Positions 17,329 to 24,784 of a stretch of DNA of 64,000 bases are shown here, one piece after another. The notes below the pieces were generated by a model. That model did no database searches. It was not told the origin of the DNA and saw only the letters and a list, made by a program, of their open reading frames with translations. The stretch spans positions 62,001 through 126,000 of the forward strand of contig NZ_JAAGOA010000009.1 of the NCBI RefSeq assembly GCF_010550675.1, given 5' to 3'. The stretch's first letter is position 1; every line of letters starts with the position of its first letter. The DNA comes from Phytoactinopolyspora halotolerans. GTDB lineage: Bacteria; Actinomycetota; Actinomycetes; Jiangellales; Jiangellaceae. Position numbers and translations under genes: made by a program.

Positions 17329-17359
17329 TTGACCTCAACAATAGTTCAGGTCTTAGCGT
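17329..17359 (+). promoter_or_regulatory. SoxR/MerR-type promoter of the ABC exporter
   Basis: The -35 TTGACC (17329-17334) and -10 TAGCGT (17354-17359) are separated by 19 bp, the long spacer typical of MerR-family activated promoters. The spacer holds the dyad ACCTCAACAATAGTTCAGGT, one mismatch from perfect and close to the SoxR box (CCTCAA followed by TTGAGG). It lies about 75 bp before the exporter ATG. The same design recurs at 31237. Confidence 0.75.
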
Positions 17360-17431
17360 GGCGACTCGACGATGGCCATCGGGAAGAACAAGGGTCCGTC
17401 GTGAGTTGAGCCGGTCGGGAGGAAGCTTGAT

Positions 17432-19372
17432 ATGAGCATGGAAGTGACGGCGTGGGAATCGCTGTACCACGCGATGCACGCCCAGGAGGACCGTCGGCCG
17501 TTCTCGAAGACCACGCTGAAGCGGATCGCCCGCTTCGCCCAGCCGCATCGCCGCCAGCTGGCCTGGTTCCTGGTGCTCAGCGCGGTGGGTGCGGGTCTGG
17601 CCGTGGCCACGCCGTTGCTCGCCGGCCGGGTGGTCGACCAGATCAGCGGCGACGGCTCGACCGACGTGGTGGCCGTGCTGGCGTTGATCATCGCGGCGAT
17701 CGCGATCGCTGAGGCCGGGTTCGGCATCGTCGAACGCTGGCTGTCCGCCCGCATCGGTGAGGGACTGATCCTGGACCTGCGCACGGCGGTCTTCGACCAC
17801 GTACAGAAGATGCCGGTGGCGTTCTTCACCCGCACCCGGACCGGCGCGCTGGTGAGCCGGCTGAACAACGACGTGATCGGGGCGCAGCGCGCATTCTCAG
17901 ACGTGCTCTCCAGGGTGGTCAGCAACCTCGTCATGCTGGTGCTCACGCTGATCGTCATGCTCAGCATCTCCTGGCAGATCACGGTCATCACCCTCGCCTT
18001 GCTGCCGGTGTTCGTCGTGCCGGCTCAGCGCATGGGACGGCGGCTGGCGCGGCTCGAGCGAGAGGCCGCGAATCACAACGCCACCATGAGCACCCAGATG
18101 ACCGAGCGTTTCTCCGCGCCCGGTGCGACGCTGGTGAAGCTGTTCGCCCGACCGGACCATGAGCTCTCCGAATTCGCCGTACGGGCCGGCCGGGTCCGCG
18201 ACATCGGGGTCAAGACAGCGATGGTGCAGTGGGTCTTCATCACCGCGCTCACGCTGGTCGGCGCGCTGGCGCTCGCACTGGTCTACGGGCTGGGCGGCTT
18301 CTACGCTCTCCGTGGTGACCTGGACGCCGGCGCCGTGGTCTCGCTGGCGCTGTTGCTCACCCGGTTGTACGCGCCGCTGACCGCCCTGGCCAGCGCCCGG
18401 GTGGAGGTCATGAGCGCGCTGGTGAGCTTCTCCCGCGTGTTCGAGGTGCTGGATCTCAAGCCGCTGATCACCGAGTCCGAACAGGCCCGCCCGGTGCCGG
18501 ACGGTCCCGCGTCGGTGGAGTTCGACGACGTGCACTTCGCGTATCCGACGGCGGAGAAGGTCTCACTCGCGTCGCTGGAAGAGGTCGCGCAACTGGACCT
18601 GCGCGGCGGCGAGGAGATCTTGCACGGTGTGTCGTTCCGGGCGGAACCGGGCGATGTGGTGGCCCTGGTCGGGTCGTCCGGAGCTGGGAAGTCGACCATC
18701 GCCCAGCTCATCCCTCGGCTGTACGACGTCGACAGTGGTGCCGTGCGGGTGGCCGGCGTGGACGTGCGTGACCTGAAGGCCGATTCGCTCCGCAAGACGG
18801 TCGGCATGGTGACCCAGGACGGGCACCTGTTCCACGACACGGTGCGGGCCAATCTGCTGCTGGCGCGGCCGGAATCGACCGAGGACGAGATGTGGGAGGC
18901 GATGCGCCGGGCGCGCATCGATGAGCTCGTCGCCTCCCTGCCGGCCGGCCTGGACACCATCGTCGGGGAGCGGGGGTACCGGCTGTCCGGCGGTGAGCGG
19001 CAACGGCTGACGATCGCGCGGCTGCTGCTGGCGCAGCCGCGGGTGGTGATTCTGGACGAGGCCACTGCGCATCTGGACTCGACCTCGGAGGCGGCCGTGC
19101 AGGCGGCGCTGACCGAGGCGCTCATCGGCCGGACCGCCGTCGTCATCGCCCACCGGCTGTCCACGGTCCGATCGGCGGATCAGATCCTCGTCGTCGACCA
19201 GGGTCGCGTCATCGAGCGCGGCACACACGCCGAGCTGCTGGCGCTCGGCGGCCGTTACGACGAGCTGTACCGGACCCAGTTCGAGCACCAGGCGGAGACA
19301 CCCGCGGCGGACGCGGAGACGGTAGCGCCCGGCGCAGCGACCGGCCCGGCAACCGCCGCCCAGCCCGCCTGA
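17432..19372 (+). CDS. ABC exporter (fused membrane and ATPase domains, MsbA/LmrA-like)
   Basis: 646-aa half-transporter that would work as a dimer to export a hydrophobic compound. The membrane domain covers about residues 35-330, with six spans. The ATPase has Walker A GSSGAGKST near 413-421, signature LSGGERQR near 515 and Walker B VVILDEAT near 540. Between the strand VEFDDVHFAYP and the next conserved EEILHGVSF is a longer insert than usual (about 20 residues). The C-terminus is an Ala-rich tail without motifs. GGAGGAA lies 8 nt before the ATG. The SoxR-like promoter upstream suggests induction by redox-active molecules; a SoxR-regulated ABC transporter is known in Streptomyces. Confidence 0.92.
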   Translation: MSMEVTAWESLYHAMHAQEDRRPFSKTTLKRIARFAQPHRRQLAWFLVLSAVGAGLAVATPLLAGRVVDQISGDGSTDVVAVLALIIAAIAIAEAGFGIVERWLSARIGEGLILDLRTAVFDHVQKMPVAFFTRTRTGALVSRLNNDVIGAQRAFSDVLSRVVSNLVMLVLTLIVMLSISWQITVITLALLPVFVVPAQRMGRRLARLEREAANHNATMSTQMTERFSAPGATLVKLFARPDHELSEFAVRAGRVRDIGVKTAMVQWVFITALTLVGALALALVYGLGGFYALRGDLDAGAVVSLALLLTRLYAPLTALASARVEVMSALVSFSRVFEVLDLKPLITESEQARPVPDGPASVEFDDVHFAYPTAEKVSLASLEEVAQLDLRGGEEILHGVSFRAEPGDVVALVGSSGAGKSTIAQLIPRLYDVDSGAVRVAGVDVRDLKADSLRKTVGMVTQDGHLFHDTVRANLLLARPESTEDEMWEAMRRARIDELVASLPAGLDTIVGERGYRLSGGERQRLTIARLLLAQPRVVILDEATAHLDSTSEAAVQAALTEALIGRTAVVIAHRLSTVRSADQILVVDQGRVIERGTHAELLALGGRYDELYRTQFEHQAETPAADAETVAPGAATGPATAAQPA

Positions 19373-19380
19373 CCGGGGCG

Positions 19381-20262
19381 TCAGCCGCCGCTGACCGCGC
19401 GCAAGGCGCCGGGCCGCCGGCCTTCGAGGCCGTCCAACGCCGCCGAGGTCGCGTCGTCGGCCGGAAGGTAGGTGCGCAGCTGGAGGCCATCGGAGTCCGG
19501 CGCGTCCAGTGTCTCGTAGACCAGGGACAGCTCGCCGGCCTCCGGGTGCGCCAGCCGCAGCAGCCCGGTGGGCTCCGGCACGGCGGCCAGCGCGGTGAAC
19601 CGCCCGGTGAACCGGGTGCCGGACTCCGCGGCCAGCATGTTGGCCAGCTCGAGAGCGTGCGGATCGCCGAGCATCGTGTGCGTCTTCAGCGCAGCGGCAT
19701 GCTGGTCGGCCGCGGCTGCCCAGTCCGGGAACGCGGTCAGCGCGCGCTCGTCGGCGAAGACATACCGCAGCAGGTTCGGCCGTTCATCGTCCAGCATCCC
19801 CAGCGGGCCGACGAGGTGCGCGAACCCTGACGTCCACGCGACCACGTCGGTGAGCCAGTTGAGCAGAACCGCCGGCGACGGCTCGAGCCGGTCCAGCAAC
19901 GCCCGCAGTGTCGGGCGGACAGTCTGTGCGGCGGGTTCTCCGGCCGGACAGAGGGAGCCCATGCCGCCCGCCGCTTTGATGGCCATGCGGAGCAGGTGAC
20001 GCTCACCGGGGGAGAGCCGGAGCGCGTCCGCGAGCGAACCGATCACCTGCGGCGACGGGTTGCGGTCCCGTCCCTGCTCCAGACGGGTGAGGTACTCGAC
20101 GCTGATGTCGGCCAGCATCGCCAGCTCGGTGCGGCGCAGACCGGGCGTGCGTCGTCGGTTACCGGCCGGAAGCCCCACCTCGGCGGGGGTGATGGCCTCC
20201 CGGCGGGCGCGCAGGAACGTGCCGAGCTCGTTGCCGGCCGTGAGCTCGTCGTGGATGGTCAC
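19381..20262 (-). CDS. HTH regulator with MmyB-like ligand-binding domain
   Basis: 293-aa protein. An XRE-type helix-turn-helix lies in residues 12-85 (GTFLRARREAITP, TPGLRRTELAMLADISVEYLTRLEQG). It is followed by the MmyB-like C-terminal domain (about 110-280), a PAS-like fold reported to bind fatty-acid-type ligands. This combination is very frequent in actinobacteria and usually regulates a divergent oxidoreductase, here the SDR gene at 20400. A perfect 13-bp hairpin sequence in the shared promoter region (20290-20320) is the obvious candidate operator. The gene converges on the ABC exporter, with only 8 bp between the stops. Confidence 0.9.
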   Translation of the reverse strand: MTIHDELTAGNELGTFLRARREAITPAEVGLPAGNRRRTPGLRRTELAMLADISVEYLTRLEQGRDRNPSPQVIGSLADALRLSPGERHLLRMAIKAAGGMGSLCPAGEPAAQTVRPTLRALLDRLEPSPAVLLNWLTDVVAWTSGFAHLVGPLGMLDDERPNLLRYVFADERALTAFPDWAAAADQHAAALKTHTMLGDPHALELANMLAAESGTRFTGRFTALAAVPEPTGLLRLAHPEAGELSLVYETLDAPDSDGLQLRTYLPADDATSAALDGLEGRRPGALRAVSGG

Positions 20263-20289
20263 CCCTCCAGGCTATCCGTGCCCCGACCC

Positions 20290-20320
20290 CTGAGGCTGGC
20301 CCTGCCGGGGCCAGCCTCAG
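20290..20320. promoter_or_regulatory. Perfect 13-bp palindrome in the MmyB-regulator/SDR promoter region
   Basis: CTGAGGCTGGCCC (20290-20302) and GGGCCAGCCTCAG (20308-20320) are exact complements around TGCCG. The palindrome lies 28 bp from the regulator start and 80 bp from the SDR start. Position in a divergent promoter favours an operator over a terminator. Confidence 0.6.
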
Positions 20321-20399
20321 CACGGTCTCCCTCCACCGCCGCGCCGGTGGGCAGTGTGGATCCGCACGTTCGCACCGACAGCAGACGAGGGAGAACACG

Positions 20400-21155
20400 A
20401 TGGATCTTGGACTCGACGGCCGCACCGTGATCGTCACCGGCGCCTCCGGCGGCATCGGGCGGCACATCGCCCGCGCGTTCGGAGCGGAGGGCGCCCACGT
20501 CGTCCTCACCTACCGGGACTCTCGGCACGAGGCCGATCAAGCGGCGAAGGAGATCGGGGACCGGGCGCTCGTGGTGCGCTATGACATGGCCGACGCCGAC
20601 GCGCCCGGTGCACTGGTCCAGGCCGCCCAGGAGTGGACCGGCCGGGTAGACGTGCTGGTGAACAATGCCGTGTATTGGGGTGACGAGGCGCCGCAGCCGG
20701 ACCTGCCGTTCGAGGACGTGCCGGATGAGGCGTGGCTGCGCGTATTCCGCCTGAACACAGAGGGCGCACTGCGGCTCAGCCGGGCGGTGGCCCCGCGGAT
20801 GCGCGAGCGCAGGTGGGGGAGGATCGTGCACATCTCGTCCAGTATCGCCACCGACGGCATGGCCGGAGGGGAGTACTACGGCGCCGCCAAGGCCGCCCTG
20901 CACGGGTTCAGCCGGTCGTCGGCGTTCAGCCTGGGCGCACACGGTGACATCCTGACCAATGTGGTCATGCCCGGGCTGACCCGGACGGATACGAACACCC
21001 ACATCGTGGACGCCGTCGGCGACCAGTACAGCGCGGTGGCTCCCATCGGCCGGCTGCTGGATGCGTCCGAGGTGGCGGGTCCGGTCGTCTATCTCGGCTC
21101 CGCCGCCAACTCCGGCATCACCGGACAGGTGATCTCCGTGACGGGCGGTGCCTGA
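20400..21155 (+). CDS. Short-chain dehydrogenase/reductase (FabG-like)
   Basis: 251-aa NAD(P)-dependent oxidoreductase. The cofactor loop TGASGGIGRH is at residues 14-23, NNAVYWG stands for the NNAG motif, and the catalytic Ser-Tyr-Lys is in HISSSIATDG and EYYGAAKAA (about 145-163). Length is that of classical SDRs. The C-terminal GITGQVISVTGG is the usual end strand. The substrate cannot be read from the sequence. Divergent pairing with the MmyB-type regulator suggests induction by the compound that regulator senses. Confidence 0.9.
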   Translation: MDLGLDGRTVIVTGASGGIGRHIARAFGAEGAHVVLTYRDSRHEADQAAKEIGDRALVVRYDMADADAPGALVQAAQEWTGRVDVLVNNAVYWGDEAPQPDLPFEDVPDEAWLRVFRLNTEGALRLSRAVAPRMRERRWGRIVHISSSIATDGMAGGEYYGAAKAALHGFSRSSAFSLGAHGDILTNVVMPGLTRTDTNTHIVDAVGDQYSAVAPIGRLLDASEVAGPVVYLGSAANSGITGQVISVTGGA

Positions 21156-21163
21156 CCGGGCCG

Positions 21164-21217
21164 CGTCACCGCTCAGCACGGCGTCACGGCTCAGGACGGC
21201 GTCACCGCTCAGGCGGT
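21164..21217. repeat. 18-bp tandem repeat, three copies
   Basis: CGTCACCGCTCAGCACGG (21164-21181), CGTCACGGCTCAGGACGG (21182-21199) and CGTCACCGCTCAGGCGGT (21200-21217) follow one another between the SDR gene and the convergent deacetylase gene. The third copy covers the deacetylase stop codon. No hairpin of note; probably slippage-derived. Confidence 0.8.
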
Positions 21218-22084
21218 GGGAAGGACAGGCTCGTATCCGGCGGCGCGCAGCGCGATGAGAACCTGGGCCAGCGCCTTGACCGTGTTGGATCGGTCGCCAC
21301 CGCCGTCGTGCAACAGGATGACATCGCCCGGCTGGACCTGGTCGAGGATGTCGGCGACGATGGTGGATGCGTCCGGGCGTTTCCAATCCCGGGTGTCGAG
21401 CGTCCAGTCGAGCACCGTGAGGCCCGCGTCCTCGACCACCGGCGCCACCTCGGGCGTGACGTACATCGCCGGCTGGCGGAAGAACGCGACGTCGGCGTCC
21501 GGTGCGGCCTCGGCGATGGCAGCGGCGGTGTCGGAGATCTCCTGCTCGATGGTCTCCACCGAGCGGGTCTTCAGCTCGGCATCGTGGCTGTAGGAGTGGT
21601 TGCACAAGGCATGACCCTCGTCGACGACGCGTCGCACCAGCTCCGGATGGCGGCGTACCTGCTCGCCGACCACGCAGAACACGGCCTTCGCCTCGTGCGC
21701 TGCGAGCATATCGAGGATCTGTGGCGTGTACGTGGGATGCGGGCCGTCGTCGAAGGTCAGTGTGACGGGGGAGCTGCCGCCCGGTCCGGCCGGCAGTTCC
21801 GGTACCTCGGCGCCGCCGGTATCGGGGAATCCGCCGCCGTCACCGCTCCCGCTCTCCGTGCCGTGCCGGTCCTCATCGGCGCCGTCGCCGCCGTCTCCGT
21901 CGTCTGAGCCGGATGAGCCGCCGCCGGAATCGTCGCTGTCGTCATCGTCGGTCTGCGCGTCGCTGGAGATGGCATCGTCGGAGCCGCTCGCCGCGTCGTC
22001 CCCATCGGCCGAGGTGTTGTTGCTCATGCTGAACAAGATCAGCCCTATCACCAGGCCAATGAGAATGGGACCCGAAGGCTTCAT
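21209..22084 (-). CDS. Membrane-anchored polysaccharide deacetylase (NodB domain)
   Basis: 291-aa carbohydrate esterase family 4 protein. Residues 5-22 form a signal anchor (GPILIGLVIGLILFSM). Residues 27-100 are an extremely Asp/Ser/Gly-rich linker. The NodB domain follows: TFDDGPHP has the catalytic base and metal Asp at 112-113, and HSYSH gives the metal His163 and His167. Later blocks are FFRQPAMY and LDWTLDTRDW. Family members deacetylate peptidoglycan GlcNAc/MurNAc or chitin-like glycans outside the cell. An ATG five codons upstream is possible but less likely. A strong terminator-like hairpin lies about 100 bp upstream. Confidence 0.92.
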   Translation of the reverse strand: MKPSGPILIGLVIGLILFSMSNNTSADGDDAASGSDDAISSDAQTDDDDSDDSGGGSSGSDDGDGGDGADEDRHGTESGSGDGGGFPDTGGAEVPELPAGPGGSSPVTLTFDDGPHPTYTPQILDMLAAHEAKAVFCVVGEQVRRHPELVRRVVDEGHALCNHSYSHDAELKTRSVETIEQEISDTAAAIAEAAPDADVAFFRQPAMYVTPEVAPVVEDAGLTVLDWTLDTRDWKRPDASTIVADILDQVQPGDVILLHDGGGDRSNTVKALAQVLIALRAAGYEPVLPTA

Positions 22085-22181
22085 GTGTCTCCCCAGCACC
22101 GAGCGCGTGTCCGGTGTCTCGATCGTAAACGATCATTGGGGAGTGGCGGGAGCGACTCGCCGCGATTCTCCCGAATCGTCC

Positions 22182-22217
22182 TGACCCACGGGCCGGCTGC
22201 GGCCGGCCCGTGGGTCA
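22182..22217. terminator. Perfect 16-bp hairpin
   Basis: TGACCCACGGGCCGGC (22182-22197) and its exact complement (22202-22217) enclose the 4-nt loop TGCG. No T-tract follows, as is common in high-GC actinobacteria. It stands just behind the stop of the DUF1918 gene on the minus strand and upstream of the deacetylase gene, so it most likely ends the DUF1918 transcript. Confidence 0.7.
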
Positions 22218-22228
22218 CCGTTCAGGGG

Positions 22229-22432
22229 TCAGCGGGATCCGCCGTTCTCCGCGGGCTGGACGTGCGCGTCCGGGCCGGGGTAGACGAGGGCTTCCGAGCC
22301 GCTGTCGGTCCACCGTACCAGGAACGGCGGCGCGCCTTGCGGGCCATGAGTCTCGAGGATCTCGCCATCGCGGCGAGCGACGCCGACCTTGGCCCCCTCG
22401 ATGACCAGATGATCTCCTGTCCGTGCGTGCAC
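22229..22432 (-). CDS. DUF1918 domain protein
   Basis: 67-aa protein that matches the small actinobacterial DUF1918 family over its whole length: MHARTGDHLVIEG, then ARRDGEILETHGPQGAPPFLVRW, then ALVYPGPDAHV. These proteins form a small SH3-like barrel and have no established function. The gene is alone, with a hairpin terminator behind it and about 128 bp in front. The short length is normal for the family. Confidence 0.88.
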   Translation of the reverse strand: MHARTGDHLVIEGAKVGVARRDGEILETHGPQGAPPFLVRWTDSGSEALVYPGPDAHVQPAENGGSR

Positions 22433-22560
22433 GTCACCCTCCTTCGACGTCTGCGAGCGGTTGTACGCTCCGACTTCACGGCCTCCTTGTTACCAGCCTG
22501 CGCCGTGAGACGCGGTGTCCGCAAGGTGGTCGACGGGTTTGGTCCAGGGTTCTCCGGCTC

Positions 22561-23079
22561 TTAACGTCCCTGTGGCCGCAATGCTGCAGCCGGACGATCA
22601 TCGAGGCTGATCAACAGCTTGCGCAACAGCGCCGCCAACTGTGCCTGCTCGTCGGGGGTGAGTTCCGCCAGTATCCGGTTCTCGTTCGCGACGTGATCGG
22701 CGAGGGTATCGTCGACGATCCGCTTCCCCTCATCCGTCAGCGTGATCCGGACACTACGACGGTTGTCCGGATCGACCTCTCTGCTCACCCAGCCCTTGGC
22801 GGCGAGCCGGTCGATCCGGTTCGTGATGGCACCCGACGTGACCATCGAGGCCTCGACCAGGGCTCCGGCCGAGAGGCGATATGGCGCGCCGGATCGGCGC
22901 AGCGTCGCCAGGATGTCGAACTCCCACCGTTGCATGCCGTGTGCGGCGAACGGCCCGCGCAGCTCGGTGTTGAGGAACTGCGCGGCCCGGGAGATCCGGC
23001 CGATGACGCCCATCGGAGAAGGATTGATGTCCGGCCGCTCGGCTCTCCACTGCTCCAAGATTCGGTCAACGGCGTCCAC
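22561..23079 (-). CDS. MarR-family transcriptional regulator
   Basis: 172-aa winged-helix repressor. The DNA-binding core is LSAGALVEASMVTSGAITNRIDRLAAKGWVSR followed by the wing DPDNRRSVRITLTDEG, with dimerisation helices at both ends. It diverges from the EamA transporter gene, and the 88-bp space between holds two similar 19-bp sites. It probably represses both itself and the EamA and reductase genes until a small, probably phenolic, ligand binds. The ligand is unknown. Confidence 0.93.
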   Translation of the reverse strand: MDAVDRILEQWRAERPDINPSPMGVIGRISRAAQFLNTELRGPFAAHGMQRWEFDILATLRRSGAPYRLSAGALVEASMVTSGAITNRIDRLAAKGWVSREVDPDNRRSVRITLTDEGKRIVDDTLADHVANENRILAELTPDEQAQLAALLRKLLISLDDRPAAALRPQGR

Positions 23080-23087
23080 GATACTCC

Positions 23088-23158
23088 TTAACGTTGAAGT
23101 ATTTGACTCTAAGATAACAGCTCGCTAGGCTTCTCAGCATTAAACATTTCAATGTTAA
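23088..23158. promoter_or_regulatory. Two MarR-type operators in the divergent promoter
   Basis: Site 1 at 23088-23106 reads TTAACGTTGAAGTATTTGA. Site 2 at 23140-23158 is its inverted counterpart, TTAACATTGAAATGTTTAA on the minus strand; 15 of 19 positions agree. Each overlaps the ribosome-site end of one of the two divergent genes. The region is far more AT-rich than its surroundings, as expected for a repressor-covered promoter. Confidence 0.7.
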
Positions 23159-23167
23159 GGAGTCGCT

Positions 23168-24127
23168 GTGACTACCCAGACAGCACTCGCCGCGGCCGAT
23201 ACCCCGGCGCCGCGCACCGTCGATGCATCCCACACGCCGAAGCCGGAATCCGCACTCGGTGATCCTTCGCGACCGTGGGGATTGATCGCGCTTACCGCCG
23301 TAGCGCCCGTCACCTGGGGGACCACCTACGTGGTGACGACGGAGTTGCTGCCGCCGGATCGTCCGCTGCTCTCGGGCGTCCTGCGCGCGCTACCGGCCGG
23401 GCTGGCTCTGCTCGCCTTCACCCGCGTGCTGCCGCGGGGGAGTTGGTGGTGGCGAGCGGCCGTTCTCGGCACGCTCAACATCGGCGCGTTCTTCGCGCTT
23501 CTCTTCGTCGCGGCATACCGGTTGCCCGGCGGTGTCGCGGCGACGCTCGGTGCCGTTCAACCGCTGATCGTCGCCGGTCTGGCCTTCGCGCTGCTACGTG
23601 AACGACCGACGCCGTGGCGGCTCGGCTGGGGAGTGGCCGGTGTGGGCGGAGTCGCGCTGATGGTGCTCCAGGGGGAGCTGCGGCTCGACACCATCGGCAT
23701 CGTCGCCGGAATCGCCGGTCCGGCGGCGATGGGCAGCGGAGTGGTGCTGACCAAACGGTGGGGTCGCCCGGAAGGCGTCGGGCTGCTGTCGTTCACCGGA
23801 TGGCAGCTGACCGCCGGCGGCCTGTTCCTGCTGCCCATCGCCCTGATCGCCGAGGGTATGCCGCCTGCGCTGGATGCGCCGGCGATCGCCGGATACGCGT
23901 GGCTGTCGATCGTCGGGACGCTGCTCGCCTACGCACTGTGGTTCCAAGGGCTGGGCCGGCTTCCGGTGGGGCCGACCTCGTTTCTCCCGCTGCTGTCTCC
24001 GGTTGTCGCCACGGTGCTGGGCTGGCTGATCCTCAACGAGGCGCTCACCCCCGCGCAGACGCTCGGATTCGCGCTCGCCCTGGTGTCCATCGCCGCCGCT
24101 CAACTGACCCCCAGACGGAAAGGATGA
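23168..24127 (+). CDS. EamA-family (DMT superfamily) exporter
   Basis: 319-aa membrane protein with about ten hydrophobic spans arranged as two EamA repeats. The first starts with VTWGTTYVVTTELLPPDRPLL, the second with WLSIVGTLLAYALWFQGLGRL and SPVVATVLGWLILNEAL. A hydrophilic 35-residue N-terminus precedes the first span. Members export amino acids, purines or drugs such as methyl viologen. GTTAAGGAG lies just before the GTG start and overlaps operator 2, so repressor binding would also hinder initiation. Overlaps the next gene by 4 bp (ATGA). Confidence 0.9.
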   Translation: MTTQTALAAADTPAPRTVDASHTPKPESALGDPSRPWGLIALTAVAPVTWGTTYVVTTELLPPDRPLLSGVLRALPAGLALLAFTRVLPRGSWWWRAAVLGTLNIGAFFALLFVAAYRLPGGVAATLGAVQPLIVAGLAFALLRERPTPWRLGWGVAGVGGVALMVLQGELRLDTIGIVAGIAGPAAMGSGVVLTKRWGRPEGVGLLSFTGWQLTAGGLFLLPIALIAEGMPPALDAPAIAGYAWLSIVGTLLAYALWFQGLGRLPVGPTSFLPLLSPVVATVLGWLILNEALTPAQTLGFALALVSIAAAQLTPRRKG

Positions 24128-24777
24128 ACCACATCATGCGCATCACTGTCATCGGAGCCACCGGCGACGTCGGCCGCCGGGTCACCACCGAGGCACTGTC
24201 CCGAGGTCACGACGTCACCGCCGTCGGACGCAGCGCGGCGCGACTGGCGGATCTCCCGGCCGGCGTCCGGACCCGCACCGGCGATGCCGGCCACGTGGAC
24301 ACCGTCGTCGCAGCGAGCTCGGGACAGGACGTGGTGGTCAGCGCCACCCGACCGAGCGCCGGGAACGAGCATGAGCTGGCCACGGTGACCAAGGCGCTAC
24401 TCGCCGGGCTGGCCGGCACCGGAACTCGCCTCATCGCGGTGGGCGGAGCGGCCAGCCTGGCCGTGCCGGACCGGCCCGGGGTGACCGCCGTCGACGATCC
24501 GCGCTGGGTGGCCGCCGAATACCGCGCGATCGCGCTGGCCTGCGCCGAACAGCACGAGGCCTATCGGGCCGACACCACCGTGGACTGGGTCTACGTCAGC
24601 CCGCCCGCGATGCTCGTACCCGGCCGGCGGACCGGCACCTACCGCACCGGGCGCGACGAGCTCCTGGTCGACGACGCGGGCCGGTCGGAGATCTCGATGG
24701 AAGACTTCGCCGTCGCCGTGCTGGATGAGATCGAGCGTCCGCGGCACCGTCGCACCCGGTTCACCGTCGCGTACTGA
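24124..24777 (+). CDS. NAD(P)-binding atypical SDR (NmrA/YwnB-like reductase)
   Basis: 217-aa Rossmann-fold protein. The cofactor loop GATGDVGRR lies at residues 11-19, VTAVGRS closes the second strand, and VDWVYVSPPAMLVPGRRTGTYR and SMEDFAVAVLDEIE are typical of the BVR-B/YwnB group. The catalytic Tyr-Lys pair of classical SDRs is not evident. It is translated with the EamA exporter and should be under the same MarR control; together they look like a detoxification pair (reduce, then export). Substrate unknown. Confidence 0.85.
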   Translation: MNHIMRITVIGATGDVGRRVTTEALSRGHDVTAVGRSAARLADLPAGVRTRTGDAGHVDTVVAASSGQDVVVSATRPSAGNEHELATVTKALLAGLAGTGTRLIAVGGAASLAVPDRPGVTAVDDPRWVAAEYRAIALACAEQHEAYRADTTVDWVYVSPPAMLVPGRRTGTYRTGRDELLVDDAGRSEISMEDFAVAVLDEIERPRHRRTRFTVAY

Positions 24778-24784
24778 GCCGGTG

